NCBI GenBank assembly: GCA_030681645.1
Contig: JAUXRX010000056.1
Location: forward strand, 310,001-374,000
Length of the DNA: 64,000 bases
Direction of reading: 5' to 3'
Origin: Archangium sp.
GTDB lineage: Bacteria; Myxococcota; Myxococcia; Myxococcales; Myxococcaceae
Below the pieces are notes generated by a model, which ran no database searches, was not told the DNA's origin, and saw only the letters and a program-made list of their open reading frames with translations. The translations under genes and the position numbers were made by a program. Of the stretch, positions 45,498 to 54,824 are shown in pieces; positions within the stretch are counted from its first letter, which is position 1; every line of letters starts with the position of its first letter.

Positions 45498-46541
45498 TCC
45501 GTCGATCGCATCGCCGACTTCTTCGCCGAGAAGACCGCGCGCCGGGGCGTGGCGTTGCTGGTCTTCCTCGGCCTGCTCTTCGCCTTCCGGCACCTCGCGG
45601 TGTTGCTGGTCTTCTTCGTGTCCTTCGAGCGGGCGCTCTTCTTCACCGCGGGCTTCCTGTCGCGGCGCTTCAAGTGGAAACGGCTGCCGGCGCTGTTGCT
45701 GGTGCTGCTGGTCGCGGCGCTGGGCCTCACGCTCGCTGGGTGGATCTCCGCCGGCCGGCTGGCGAAGCTCGTGGTCGAGACGAGGGAGACCCTGCCGCAG
45801 CGAATCGCCACCATGCGGGAGCACCCCTGGTACGCGGCGCTGCAGGAGCACCTGCCCGATTCCGACGACCTGGCGAAGTCCGCCGAGCACTACGCGCAGG
45901 ACGTGGCGAAGTCCGCCGCGGCCATCGGGCGCGTGTTCCTCTCGGCGCTCATCGGCCTCATCCTCGCCATCGTCTACTTCCTCGACGAGGAGCGCATTCG
46001 CGCGTTCCGCGACAGGCTCTCGCCCCGCACCCTCTTCGGCACCCTGGTGCGCTGGGGGGAACACCTCGCCGAGTCGGTGAGCCTCACGGTGCAGGTGCAG
46101 CTCGTGGTGGCCGGCTGCAACGCGGTGCTGACGTTACCGGTGCTGCTGCTGCTGGGCGTGCCGCACGTGCCGGCGCTGATGCTGCTCATCTTCGTGTCGG
46201 GCCTCATCCCCGTGGTGGGGAACCTCATCTCGGGCGCGGTGCTGGTGGTGCTCGCGTACCAGGTGAAGGGCTGGTTCGGCGTGGGGCTCTTCGTGGGGCT
46301 CACCTTCGTGCTCCACAAGATCGAATCGTACTACCTCAACCCCCGGCTCACCGCGCGGCACGTGGCGCTGCCGGGCTTCGTGCTCATCCTCTCCCTCATC
46401 GCGTGGGAGCACCTGCTCGGCTTCGCGGGGCTCTTCGTGTCCTTCCCGGTGCTGTTCCTGGTGGGGAAGATCCGCTCGGAGTTCCAGGAAGAAGACGCCC
46501 CGCCGCCCGCCGAGCCCGTCACGGCGCCCCCGGCGGGCTGA
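45492..46541 (+). CDS. AI-2E family transporter-like membrane protein
   Basis: A 349-residue membrane protein with about eight hydrophobic helices and the family's C-terminal signature region (LIFVSGLIPVVGNLISGAVLVVLAYQ ... HKIESYYLNPRLTARHVALPGFVLILSLI). The P-x-x-G and Y-x-x-N-P-R motifs are present. Family members export small molecules such as autoinducer-2 or act as Na+/H+ antiporters, so the substrate is open. ATG 45492 chosen over an upstream ATT/ATG frame extension. Confidence 0.9.
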   Translation: MASVDRIADFFAEKTARRGVALLVFLGLLFAFRHLAVLLVFFVSFERALFFTAGFLSRRFKWKRLPALLLVLLVAALGLTLAGWISAGRLAKLVVETRETLPQRIATMREHPWYAALQEHLPDSDDLAKSAEHYAQDVAKSAAAIGRVFLSALIGLILAIVYFLDEERIRAFRDRLSPRTLFGTLVRWGEHLAESVSLTVQVQLVVAGCNAVLTLPVLLLLGVPHVPALMLLIFVSGLIPVVGNLISGAVLVVLAYQVKGWFGVGLFVGLTFVLHKIESYYLNPRLTARHVALPGFVLILSLIAWEHLLGFAGLFVSFPVLFLVGKIRSEFQEEDAPPPAEPVTAPPAG

Positions 46542-46544
46542 GCG

Positions 46545-49352
46545 TCAGCGGCAGCGCGAGCCGAGCGCCGCGTCGAGGCGGAGCCGCTCGTTGGGAAAGA
46601 GCGAGAACCAGCGCTGCTTCCACTCGAGCCGGTGCTTCGAGAGCCGCGCGCACGCCTCGGCCGGCGCCCTGCCCAGCATCAGCTCGGTGTAGTCGCGCCT
46701 CAGGTCGGCCTCGAGCCGGTTGTCGACGTTCAGCTCAGCCTGGTGCTGGTCGAGCAACGCCAGCGCGTCGGCCCAGCGATGTTCCCGCTGCGCCAGCTCG
46801 ACGTGCCCCATCCAGTAGCTCTCGGGCTGGCTCGCCAGCAGCTTGCGCGCCTCGGTCTCGAGCCCGCGCGTGGTCAGCGCCGCCGCGAGCAGCGCGGGAT
46901 CCGTGCCGGGGCCCATCAGCTCGTCGATGCGCTCGAGCACTTTCGTATCCTTCAGCTCGAGCGCGAGGAGGACCTGCAGGTAGCGCACGCGAGGGAGCAC
47001 GTAGTCGTCGAGCGTCGGCAACAACGGGGGAAAGGTGAGCGCGTCGAGGGCCGCCTTCGCCTCGGGGAAGCGGCCGAGGTTGAGCAGCGCGCGAACGCGC
47101 TTCTCCTGCAGCATGCTGCTCCCGGAATCGGGGGCCAGCAGCGCCAGCGCCTCGGCGGAACGGTGCTCGTCGAGGAGCACCTGCACGCGGTTGTTGAGCG
47201 CGTCGAGCTGCATCGCGGGCAGCTTCTGGCGCTCGGCCATGAGCTGCACGTATTCGAAGAGCCGCAGCGCCTCATCGACGCGACCCTGGCCGGCCAGGCC
47301 CAGCCCGCGGGTGACCACCACCTCGCCCCCGCGCAGGTCGGTCAGCGGCGTCTTCTGGGGGAGCAGCTCGAAGGTCAACGCCACGCCCGCGTCAAAGTCA
47401 CCTGAGTCGACCAGCGCACGCGCCAGCCGGCGCTGACTGCGGGCGAGCTCGGTGGCCGCGCCGGGCAGCTTCTTCCAGCCCGCCACCACCGCGCCGAGCA
47501 TCTCCAGGGTGGCCGGCCGCCTCCAGTCGGCATCGGCGCTCAGCTCGTCGAGGTACGCGCGCAGCCAGGCGTCGTCGAGCGTGTCGACCAGGGTGCGCAC
47601 CCGCTCGAGCCGCGGCAGACACTCGCTGCCACCGATGATGCAGACGTCGAACGCCAACTGAAGCTCCGCGCGCGCCACTTCCCGCAGCGCCCCGCTCGAC
47701 TGCGCCACCGAGACCGCGCGCTCGAGGCTGCGCATGCACTCGCTTCGCAACCCGGAGTTGTACTGGAGCCGCGCCTGCACGAGCAGGGCGCGCGCGTGCG
47801 TGGGCGGGTGGTTGCTGGTGATCGCGAGCTCCACCGCCTCGGTGGCCTTGCGCAGGGCGCCCTGGACGTCGGTGGCCTGGTCGAGCACCGCGACGTCGAC
47901 GAGGGCGGCGAGCGTGTCGGTCACCTTCTGGCGGGCGATGCGCTCGACGGGGAGCCCGCTGCGGGGCGGGTTGCCGGGTGCCGCGCAGGCCCTGGGCTGG
48001 GCCACGTACTGCAACAGCAGGCTCGAGGGCTTCGCCTCGCCTGCGAGCTTCGCCGCCGCCGCCACCGACTCGACGTCGTCGAGCGCGGCCTCGAGACACC
48101 CGCGGGTGCGCTGCCACTCTGAATCGCTGATCTTCTTCTCGACCCACTGGTGGCACTGCTCGCCGTACGCCTCGCTCCACGCGCGCGCGGTCTGCTCGAG
48201 CGAGGTGCGCACCGTCGCGGGCACGGAGGCTGCGTCGGGAGCCGGCCACACCTTCGACAGGCGGGTCACATCGACGCGGCACGGGTCCGCGGGCCGGAGC
48301 GCCGCCCCGAGCACCACCACCGTCACCAACGCGGCCGCCCCGAGGCCGATGACCTGCCGGCGACGTCCACGGGCGCCGTTCGCGGCGCGCAGGGCGAGGG
48401 TGACGTCGCGCATGGAAGGGAACCGGTCCTTCGGCTCGGTGGCGAGCCCGCGGCGCAGCACGGCGGCGAGCTGCGGCGCGACGCTGCCAGGCACGAGCGG
48501 CGGGCCCTTCATCACCGACTCGCGCAGGGTGAGCATGTCTTCGCCAACGAAGGGGCGCTGACCGGCAAGCGCCTCGAAGAGCGCCGCGCAGAACGAGAAC
48601 TGATCCGCCGCGGCGCCGGCCAGCTTCCCCGCGAACTGCTCTGGGGCCATGTACGCGGGCGTGCCCACCACCGAGCCGCGCACCACGCTGTCGCGCTCGC
48701 CCTGCATGGTGGCCAGCCCGAAGTCAGACACGCGCGCGCGCCCGTCGGTGCCCACCAGCACGTTGGCGGGCTTGAAGTCGCGGTGCACCACGCCGGAGTC
48801 GTGCGCGGCCTCGAGGCCCGCGGCGGCCTGCAGGAAGAGCTCGACGATCTCCTCGTGCGTTCGCGGGGTGACGAGCCAGCGCTGGAGATCGCCGCCCTCC
48901 ACGAACTCCATCGCGAGGTACACCTGCCCGGCCTGCTGGAGCACGTCGAACAGCCCCACCACGTTCGGGTGCTGCAGGCGGGCGATGGCGCGCGCTTCGG
49001 AAGAGACGTGCTGCGCGAGCTCGCCGTCAGCCGACGAGGGACCCACGGCCTTGAGCGCGACCTGGCGGGCGAGCAGCGTGTCTTCGGCCAGCAACACCAC
49101 GCCCATCGCCCCGCGGCCCAGCTCGCGAATGATGCGGTAACGGCCCACGCTCGAGGGCACGCTGGTGCGCATCGGAACGGGCGAGAGCGTCGGGCTCAGC
49201 CGAGGCTCGGGCGCGGGGCCTGCGGCGAGCGCGACGCGGCGGCGGCAGTCGTCGCAGCCGGCGAGGTGGGCACGGGCGACGGCCGCTTGAGACTCGGGCA
49301 GACCGCCTTCCACGAGCGCGAGGATCGTCTCCATCGAGAGGCAGTCGGCCAC
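46545..49352 (-). CDS. Transmembrane Ser/Thr protein kinase with zinc-finger N-terminus
   Basis: A 935-residue kinase. The N-terminus (DCLSMETILALVEGGLPE...AHLAGCDDCRRRV) is an anti-sigma-factor-type zinc finger (H-x3-C-x2-C). The kinase domain covers residues about 75-335: G-loop GRGAMGVV, Lys101, H-R-D-F-K-P-A-N with Asp192, D-F-G at 210, M-A-P-E-Q. A membrane helix (VIGLGAAALVTVVVLGAAL) precedes the Cys/Trp ectodomain (DPCRVDVTRLSKVW...CHQWVEKK...RGCLEAAL) and about 400 residues of TPR-like helices, as in the kinase at 33336. Start set at GTG 49352, which keeps the conserved Cys; ATG 49334 is the alternative. Convergent with the permease gene, 3 bp apart. Confidence 0.92.
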   Translation of the reverse strand: MADCLSMETILALVEGGLPESQAAVARAHLAGCDDCRRRVALAAGPAPEPRLSPTLSPVPMRTSVPSSVGRYRIIRELGRGAMGVVLLAEDTLLARQVALKAVGPSSADGELAQHVSSEARAIARLQHPNVVGLFDVLQQAGQVYLAMEFVEGGDLQRWLVTPRTHEEIVELFLQAAAGLEAAHDSGVVHRDFKPANVLVGTDGRARVSDFGLATMQGERDSVVRGSVVGTPAYMAPEQFAGKLAGAAADQFSFCAALFEALAGQRPFVGEDMLTLRESVMKGPPLVPGSVAPQLAAVLRRGLATEPKDRFPSMRDVTLALRAANGARGRRRQVIGLGAAALVTVVVLGAALRPADPCRVDVTRLSKVWPAPDAASVPATVRTSLEQTARAWSEAYGEQCHQWVEKKISDSEWQRTRGCLEAALDDVESVAAAAKLAGEAKPSSLLLQYVAQPRACAAPGNPPRSGLPVERIARQKVTDTLAALVDVAVLDQATDVQGALRKATEAVELAITSNHPPTHARALLVQARLQYNSGLRSECMRSLERAVSVAQSSGALREVARAELQLAFDVCIIGGSECLPRLERVRTLVDTLDDAWLRAYLDELSADADWRRPATLEMLGAVVAGWKKLPGAATELARSQRRLARALVDSGDFDAGVALTFELLPQKTPLTDLRGGEVVVTRGLGLAGQGRVDEALRLFEYVQLMAERQKLPAMQLDALNNRVQVLLDEHRSAEALALLAPDSGSSMLQEKRVRALLNLGRFPEAKAALDALTFPPLLPTLDDYVLPRVRYLQVLLALELKDTKVLERIDELMGPGTDPALLAAALTTRGLETEARKLLASQPESYWMGHVELAQREHRWADALALLDQHQAELNVDNRLEADLRRDYTELMLGRAPAEACARLSKHRLEWKQRWFSLFPNERLRLDAALGSRCR

Positions 49353-49476
49353 GGGCGACTGCTTACCCAATTGCGCTCTCGGGTGACGCCGAAACGAATG
49401 AACGGCGAAGGGGAACGTGCCAAGGGTCGCCGTGCGCAGCCGGGGTGAACCTGCGCCGTCGAAAGGACACGTCGAG

Positions 49477-50694
49477 ATGCGAAGCGCAATCACGGTGCTG
49501 GGGATTCTGGTGGTGGCCTCGGGGTGCGCGACCTCGAGTCGTGCGACGGAGCTGCGAGACCAGGTGCGCATCCGCCGGGAGGTGAAGTGGTCGGCGCAGT
49601 GGAAAGCCGCGCAGGAGAAGAGCGACCTGTGGCGCTATCGCCTCGAGCTGTGCTTCTCGGCCCGGGAGGGCGCAGACACCACCCCGATGACCATGGCCGA
49701 GGTCGAGGCGGCGTGTGCCGCCGATGTGCGCACGATGGAGAGCACCGCCACCAGGGACGCCAGGGCAGAGCTGCTGGCCACTCGCTGGGCCCGCGACGTG
49801 CTGAACGACCCCCGGCTCGCCCTGGTCTTCGCGTGCCGCTCGTCTGACAGCTCACCCGATGATGCCCAGGCCCACCTCGCGTGCGCTGACCAGCAGCTCC
49901 AGGCCCACCTCTGGTCGCAGGCGAAGGTCTCCCTGCTGGCGGCGTTTGCGCGCGGCAGCGCGGAGCAGAAGTGCCTGGTGGTGAAGAACATCGACGAGCA
50001 CAGCCCCGCTCCCGGTCAGGACGCCGCGAGCCTCGACCTCGAGACCGTTCGCCGCTGCCGCACCATCACCGGACAGGTGACCCCGACGCCCGCGGCGCCC
50101 CTGGCCGCGCCACCTCGCGTGTCCGCTGCGCCCGCTCAGTCCGCGCCCGCTGACGCCCCTGTGCCGGCCGACGCGCGGGGGACGAGCTCGCCTCCCCCGC
50201 CTCCACCGGCACGGCCGGTCGTCGTCGCGCCCGCGCGCGAAGAGAAGGTGACCCCGGGGCTCCAGCTCAACGGAGACCTCGGCCTGGGGACCCAGGGTGT
50301 GTCGGGTGAGGTGGCTGTCGGCTACGGCACGGCGCGCTTCGCCCTCAGCCTCACCCCGGGCTTCTCGTATGCGAGCGCGGGCCGGGGTGGCGCGCGCGCG
50401 TCGGCGCTCTCCCTGGGAATCAGTGGGCGCTTCTATCTGAGCGAGCGGATCGCGAAGGAGCTGGCGGTGTACCTGCGGCCGGAGCTCGTCCTGGGCAGCG
50501 CCACCACGGCCGTCGGCACCCTCGAGAATTCTACGGTCTTCGTCGGGCTCGGGGCCGCTGCCGGCGGCGAGTATCTGGTGACGCCACGCCTCGGCGTGAC
50601 GCTCGAGCTGGGCGTACGGCTGCGCCTGCTGCCCGAGAACGACGCGGTCGAGTTCGGTACCTCGGCCGCCATCGGCGTGGTGCTGCACCAGTAG
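49477..50694 (+). CDS. Lipoprotein with outer-membrane beta-barrel-like C-terminus
   Basis: A 405-residue protein. Signal peptide ends V-A-S-G-C (Cys about 16). Residues about 20-165 are helical and charged, with Cys residues at VEAACAADV, FACRSSD, HLACADQ and QKCLVV; residues about 190-245 are a Pro/Ala linker; the last about 150 residues show a repeating strand pattern (LQLNGDLGLGTQGVSGEVAVGYG ... FVGLGAAAGGEYLVTPRLGVTLELGVRLRL) typical of an outer-membrane porin-like barrel. A periplasm-spanning envelope protein is likely; no named family. Confidence 0.75.
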   Translation: MRSAITVLGILVVASGCATSSRATELRDQVRIRREVKWSAQWKAAQEKSDLWRYRLELCFSAREGADTTPMTMAEVEAACAADVRTMESTATRDARAELLATRWARDVLNDPRLALVFACRSSDSSPDDAQAHLACADQQLQAHLWSQAKVSLLAAFARGSAEQKCLVVKNIDEHSPAPGQDAASLDLETVRRCRTITGQVTPTPAAPLAAPPRVSAAPAQSAPADAPVPADARGTSSPPPPPPARPVVVAPAREEKVTPGLQLNGDLGLGTQGVSGEVAVGYGTARFALSLTPGFSYASAGRGGARASALSLGISGRFYLSERIAKELAVYLRPELVLGSATTAVGTLENSTVFVGLGAAAGGEYLVTPRLGVTLELGVRLRLLPENDAVEFGTSAAIGVVLHQ

Positions 50695-50696
50695 GG

Positions 50697-50834
50697 TTAC
50701 GGGCGAAGGCCCTCGAGCAGCTGGCCTTCGAGCACGTCGAGGCCTCCGCTTCGCCACGAGCCCTGAGCGCGGCGCGCAGGAACGCCGCGCTCATCGGGCG
50801 CGAGCGCCCGGGAGGACTGACGGGCCAGACAGGC
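50697..50834 (-). other. Frame-shifted C-terminal extension of the 50791-51750 gene
   Basis: A 45-codon open stretch (ending GGLDVLEGQLLEGLRP, TAA at 50697) in a different frame from the gene upstream, with clear coding look. It would end 2 bp from the convergent gene's stop at 50694, a spacing typical of this window. Restoring the frame between 50794 and 50837 would join it to the upstream gene, so a real or sequencing frameshift is suspected. Confidence 0.5.
50765..50792. terminator. Strong hairpin near the end of the 50791 gene
   Basis: Perfect 10 bp inverted repeat GAGCGCGGCG / CGCCGCGCTC with an 8-base loop, overlapping the minus-strand stop codon. No T-run follows. It lies inside the possible frame-shifted tail, so it may instead be coding sequence with incidental symmetry. 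Confidence 0.35.
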
Positions 50835-51750
50835 TCACGTAGCGCTTCGCGCCGGGCCGCCGTTGCAGCACGGCCCGCGCGGCCTCCTCCTCGCGCCTGC
50901 ACTCGGCGTCGACGTCTTCGAACAGCTTGCGGGCGTGCCGGAGGGCGTTGGCCGACACCTCCTCGCGCTCGCGGGCGCTGCGCAGCGAGGTCGCCAGGCG
51001 TTGCAGCCTCGCCTGCCACCAGGCTCGCCGCTGAAGCGGGTTCATCCCGAACCAGCCACCTGCCAACGTCAGCGCGACCGCCGCGAGCACGGAGGTCCAT
51101 CGCCAGACGGGCAGCCCCGCGGCCCACGCGCCCAGCAGCGCAGGCCGGACGACGAGCACCACCAGCAACCCCAGCCCTGCGAGGCTCAGCACCAGCGCTG
51201 GCCAGCGGGTCCACGACGGAGTCTCGATCAATCGCTCCCGCGAGCGAGCGTCACGCGCCAGTCCTTCCACCACGCCTCGCTGGGCGAGCTGCTCGGCCAC
51301 CGCCGTGCGATGCCGGGCCTCGGCGTCGGTGCGCTGCTGGCGCGCTTGCTCGAGCTGAAGGACCACCTCGAGGTCCTCACGCGCGGCGGCGTCGAGACCG
51401 GCCAGGCACTGCGCTTCCCGTTGCTGCGCGCCGCGCAACACGTCGTGAGCGAACGCTCGATCTTCAGGGTCTGGGAGCTGCTGCGGGTCGATGCCCTGCT
51501 CGCTCACGTCGCGGTTCAGCGCGCGATAGCCGAGGTGGCGAGTCAAGCCGTCCGACTCCGTCTCGAGCTGCTTCACCGTTTCCCGAATGCCGGCGATGGC
51601 CTGCCGCAGCGCCTGCTCGAACGCCGGCAGCACCACCCGTTGCGTGGCGTCGCCCAGCACTTCCGGCCGGGGACGCACCGCTGCCACCGCGCTGGCCGCG
51701 ATGGGTCGCAGCCGACTGACGGCCTCTGCGCTGGCGACGGGCTTGAGCAC
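50791..51750 (-). CDS. Membrane protein with coiled coils, unknown; probably frameshifted
   Basis: A 319-residue protein as read. Residues about 40-190 are helical and charged (coiled coil with AAAREDLEVVLQLEQARQQRTDAEARHRTAVAEQLAQ), followed by two membrane helices (about 195-220, VLSLAGLGLLVVLVV; about 228-248, SVLAAVALTLAGGWFG) and a second charged helix. No enzymatic motif. GTG start. The last residues (SGPSVLPGARAR) are poor coding text; an alternative frame continues convincingly to 50697 (see the tail entry). Function unknown. Confidence 0.65.
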   Translation of the reverse strand: MLKPVASAEAVSRLRPIAASAVAAVRPRPEVLGDATQRVVLPAFEQALRQAIAGIRETVKQLETESDGLTRHLGYRALNRDVSEQGIDPQQLPDPEDRAFAHDVLRGAQQREAQCLAGLDAAAREDLEVVLQLEQARQQRTDAEARHRTAVAEQLAQRGVVEGLARDARSRERLIETPSWTRWPALVLSLAGLGLLVVLVVRPALLGAWAAGLPVWRWTSVLAAVALTLAGGWFGMNPLQRRAWWQARLQRLATSLRSAREREEVSANALRHARKLFEDVDAECRREEEAARAVLQRRPGAKRYVSLSGPSVLPGARAR

Positions 51751-51851
51751 GGAGGAACGCTAACGGGCGCGGCAGGCGTACGCTTGCGGGCACGCTCTTC
51801 GTGAAGGCCGCCAAGGCGAAGCGCGCGATCGTCTTCACCGCGTCGAGCTGA

Positions 51852-53231
51852 CTACCCCGGCGCGACCAGCCGGGTCAGCTTCGCGACCGCGGCCGGCAAC
51901 GCGCGGATGACCAGCTTCCGGCCGGTCTCGTCGAAGTCCTCCGACACCACGCGGGCGTTCTCGTAGACCTGCGCGATGAGCGCCTGCTGCGCGTAGGGGA
52001 TGACCAGGTTGGCGTCGACCATCGACTTCTCGAAGAAGTCGATGATGCGCTGCCGCAGCGCCATCACGTCGTCATGCACGTGCGCCGACAGGACGATCGC
52101 ATCGGGGTGCCGGAGGATCAGCTCGGCGCGCTTCTTCGGCTCGAGCCGGTCGGCCTTGTTGAGCAGCAGGAAGCTGGGCACCTCCTCGGCGCCGATCTCC
52201 TGCAGCACGCCGCGCGTCACCTCGAGCTGCGCCTCGCAGGTCGGATCAGCCGCGTCGACCACGTAGAGCAACAGCGACGCCTCGAGCGCCTCGTCGAGCG
52301 TCGACTTGAACGACGCCACCAGATCGTGCGGGAGCTTCTTGATGAAGCCGACCGTGTCCGACACGAGAATGCGCGGCCGCGTCTCGGGCTGCAGCGCGCG
52401 CACGGTGGTGTCGAGCGTGGCGAAGAGGCGATCGGCCACCAGCACTTCGCTGCCGGTCAGGGCGCGCATCAGCGAGGACTTGCCGGCGTTGGTGTAGCCC
52501 ACCAGCGCCACCCGCAGCTGGTCCTTGCGGGCTGAGCGCCGCTGGTCCTGGTCCGCGTGAATGACGGCGAGCTGCGCCTTCAGCTCGGCGATGCGGTCGC
52601 GCACCTTGCGGCGATCGAGCTCGAGCGCCGAGTCACCTGCGCCGCGCCCCTGCTGCCGCTCGCTGCCACCCGGCGCCTCACGCATGCGCGGCGCGACGTA
52701 GTTGAGGCGGGCGATCTCGACCTGCATGCGCGCTTCGCGGCTCTTCGCGTGGCGGTGGAAGATGTCGACGATCACCCCGGTGCGATCGAGCACCTGCGCG
52801 CCCGTCGCCCGCTCGAGGTTTCGCACCTGGCTGGGTGACAGCTCGTGGTCGACGATGACGATCGTCGCCCGGGCGGTCGGCTCACCTTCCTCGTCGACGG
52901 TGGGCTCTTCCTCGAACTCCTCGTCCCCTTCTTCTTCCCCGTCCTCTTCCCACTTGTCGCGCGCCTTCGACTTCCGCTCGGGAGCGCCGGTGGGGATCTC
53001 GCCCGTGCCGCCGGTGAGCTTCGCGAGTTCCTTGAGCTTGCCTTCACCGACCACCGTCCCCGACGACAGCCCGTTGCGCTTCTGGCTCACCGTGCCGACC
53101 ACCTCGAAGCCGAGGGTGTGCACCAGGCGGCCGAGCTCGGCGAGATCTCCCTCGTGGTCGACGTCGGTGACGCCGGGCAACTGCACGCCCACGAGAACGG
53201 CACGGGGCGTGGCTGCGAGCGTCTTCGGCAT
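51852..53231 (-). CDS. hflX: HflX-type GTPase
   Basis: A 459-residue translational GTPase-related protein. The N-terminal HflX domain has VGTVSQKRNGLSSGTVVGEGKLKEL, the family's middle motif ELSPSQVRNLERATGAQVLDRTGVIVDIF is intact, and the GTPase motifs are G1 GYTNAGKSS, G3 DTVGF, G4 NKAD. HflX rescues stalled ribosomes by splitting them under stress. An acidic insertion of about 40 residues (WEEDGEEEGDEEFEEE) interrupts the N-terminal domain and is not usual in the E. coli protein. ATG 53231 chosen; a GTG-started extension upstream is less likely. Confidence 0.95.
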   Translation of the reverse strand: MPKTLAATPRAVLVGVQLPGVTDVDHEGDLAELGRLVHTLGFEVVGTVSQKRNGLSSGTVVGEGKLKELAKLTGGTGEIPTGAPERKSKARDKWEEDGEEEGDEEFEEEPTVDEEGEPTARATIVIVDHELSPSQVRNLERATGAQVLDRTGVIVDIFHRHAKSREARMQVEIARLNYVAPRMREAPGGSERQQGRGAGDSALELDRRKVRDRIAELKAQLAVIHADQDQRRSARKDQLRVALVGYTNAGKSSLMRALTGSEVLVADRLFATLDTTVRALQPETRPRILVSDTVGFIKKLPHDLVASFKSTLDEALEASLLLYVVDAADPTCEAQLEVTRGVLQEIGAEEVPSFLLLNKADRLEPKKRAELILRHPDAIVLSAHVHDDVMALRQRIIDFFEKSMVDANLVIPYAQQALIAQVYENARVVSEDFDETGRKLVIRALPAAVAKLTRLVAPG

Positions 53232-53260
53232 GAGTGCTCGTACCACGAGGCCAGCGCGCT

Positions 53261-53722
53261 ATGACGACGGACGTGATCCGCGACGCCGTGAGCGAGGTGT
53301 TGCCAGCGAGCTGCGGGGCCGTGTTCGAGCTCGTGCACGACTACAGGCAGCGCCTCACCTGGGACACCCTGCTTCGCGAGGCGTTCGTCGAGGGAGACGG
53401 GCCCGCGGCCAACGGAGCGATCGCCGTGTGCAGCGGAAAGTGGCTCGTGGGCGGGCTCTCGCTGCGCACCGTGTACGTGAGCTTCCGGCCCGGCAAGGTC
53501 GCGGCGGTGAAGATGATCAACACCCCGCCCTTCTTCGCCACCTGGGCCGCGTCGATCCGCCACGAGCCGCTCGAGGGCGGCCAGAGCCGGGTCATCTACA
53601 CCTGGAACTTCACCGCCAAACCGAAGGTGCTCGCGTTCATCCTCGAGCCGGTGATGGCCTGGTTCTTCCGCTGGGAGACGCGCAAACGGCTCCGCGCGTT
53701 GAAACGGAAGCTCGCGGGTTGA
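53261..53722 (+). CDS. SRPBCC (polyketide cyclase/START-like) family protein
   Basis: A 153-residue soluble protein with the SRPBCC pattern: N-terminal VFELVHDYRQRLTWDTLLREA, a central strand region VCSGKWLVGGLSLRTVYVSF, and the final long helix MAWFFRWETRKRLRALKRKL. Such proteins bind hydrophobic ligands in a deep cavity, and some are cyclases or lipid-transfer proteins. Divergent from hflX, 29 bp apart. Ligand unknown. Confidence 0.8.
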   Translation: MTTDVIRDAVSEVLPASCGAVFELVHDYRQRLTWDTLLREAFVEGDGPAANGAIAVCSGKWLVGGLSLRTVYVSFRPGKVAAVKMINTPPFFATWAASIRHEPLEGGQSRVIYTWNFTAKPKVLAFILEPVMAWFFRWETRKRLRALKRKLAG

Positions 53723-53770
53723 ACGAGCCATTCACCCCGAGAGCGTTGATCGATCCGTTCAGGGGGGAGG

Positions 53771-54676
53771 TCATTCGCTGCCGGGCTTCTGCCACCCCGG
53801 AATGCGGGGCGCGTTCTCCACCAGGAAGCTGACGAAGCGGCGTACGCGCTCAGGCACGAAGCGCGACGGCAGGTAGACCGCGCTCACCGGAGAGCGGGGA
53901 ATCACGAACTCTTCGAGCACCTCCACCAGGCGCCCGTCGTCGAGCGCCTCTTGCACCAGGTAGCGGGGCAGCCGGCCGATGCCCGCCCCGCAGAGCGTGA
54001 CCGTGTAGATGGCCTGCGAGCTGGTGAGCCGCAGCTGGTTGGGCGGCGTGAAGCGGATCAGCTCGCCCGACGGCAAGATGAACTCCTCTGCGTCGAAGGC
54101 CCAGCGGTAGTACGGGCGCGTGCCCAGCTCGTCGAGTGAGCGCGGCGTGCCGTTCGCCGCGAGGTAGCCCGGCGTGGCGACCAGGGCGTAGCCGTAGCTG
54201 CCCAGCGCCTTCGCGGTGACGTTGGGCGAGCGCACCACCCCGATGCGCACGGCCACGTCGGTCGCGTCCGACACGAAGTCCGTCACCGCGTCCGAGAGCG
54301 CGGCCTCGATCTCGACATGCGGGTGCTGCCGCTGGAAGTCGACGATGAGCCTCATCAGCCAGCTGCCTCCGAGCGAGGTGGGCAGGCTCAGCCGCAGGGT
54401 GCCGGAGATCCCCGTGCGCGCCAGCGAGAGGCCGGCCTCGGTCTCTTCCAGCTCGGCGCGCAGGCGCTTGACCACCTCGAGGTACTTCGCGCCCGCGTCG
54501 GTGAGCCGCACCCCGCGCGTTCCGCGCTCGATGAGGCGGGTGCGCACCTGGCGCTCGAGCCGGGTGAGCCGCTTGCTGATGGCGGGCTGGGTGACGTGCA
54601 GCGCGCGGGCAGCCCGCGAGATGCTGCCGGTCTCTGCGGTGCGCACGAAGGCCTCGAGGAGATCCCATCGATCCAT
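53771..54676 (-). CDS. LysR-family transcriptional regulator
   Basis: A 301-residue regulator: N-terminal winged HTH (LLEAFVRTAETGSISRAARALHVTQPAISKRLTRLERQVRTRLIERG, residues about 5-52), then a periplasmic-binding-type effector domain (TLRLSLPTSLGG..., GAGIGRLPRYLV). LysR proteins usually control a divergent or adjacent gene; here the upstream neighbour on the same strand is the universal-stress/phospholipase D gene, 148 bp away, and the downstream one is the SRPBCC gene, convergent. Target unknown. Confidence 0.93.
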   Translation of the reverse strand: MDRWDLLEAFVRTAETGSISRAARALHVTQPAISKRLTRLERQVRTRLIERGTRGVRLTDAGAKYLEVVKRLRAELEETEAGLSLARTGISGTLRLSLPTSLGGSWLMRLIVDFQRQHPHVEIEAALSDAVTDFVSDATDVAVRIGVVRSPNVTAKALGSYGYALVATPGYLAANGTPRSLDELGTRPYYRWAFDAEEFILPSGELIRFTPPNQLRLTSSQAIYTVTLCGAGIGRLPRYLVQEALDDGRLVEVLEEFVIPRSPVSAVYLPSRFVPERVRRFVSFLVENAPRIPGWQKPGSE

Positions 54677-54760
54677 GAGTGGGATGTATGCGAACCCGGC
54701 GCGGCTTGCTCAAGCTGTGAGGAATACCCACCCTTCCCCGCAGGAGAGGGCTGAAAAAGG

Positions 54761-54786
54761 CCCTCGACTCCGCTCGGGCTGAACGG
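54761..54786 (-). repeat. Short dispersed repeat R2, copy 3 (inverted)
   Basis: Reverse complement carries CCCGAGCGGAGTCGAGGG; 24/26 identical to the copy at 16904. In the gap between the LysR gene and the phospholipase D fusion. Confidence 0.55.
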
Positions 54787-54824
54787 ATTGGTCGCTTCAC
54801 CAGCCTCCGCAGGAGCGGCACCCA

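Noticed and set aside
51751..51851. Plus-strand stretch reading as a short protein end (LFVKAAKAKRAIVF)
   Set aside because: Fewer than 25 codons, no start and no partner; too short to call.
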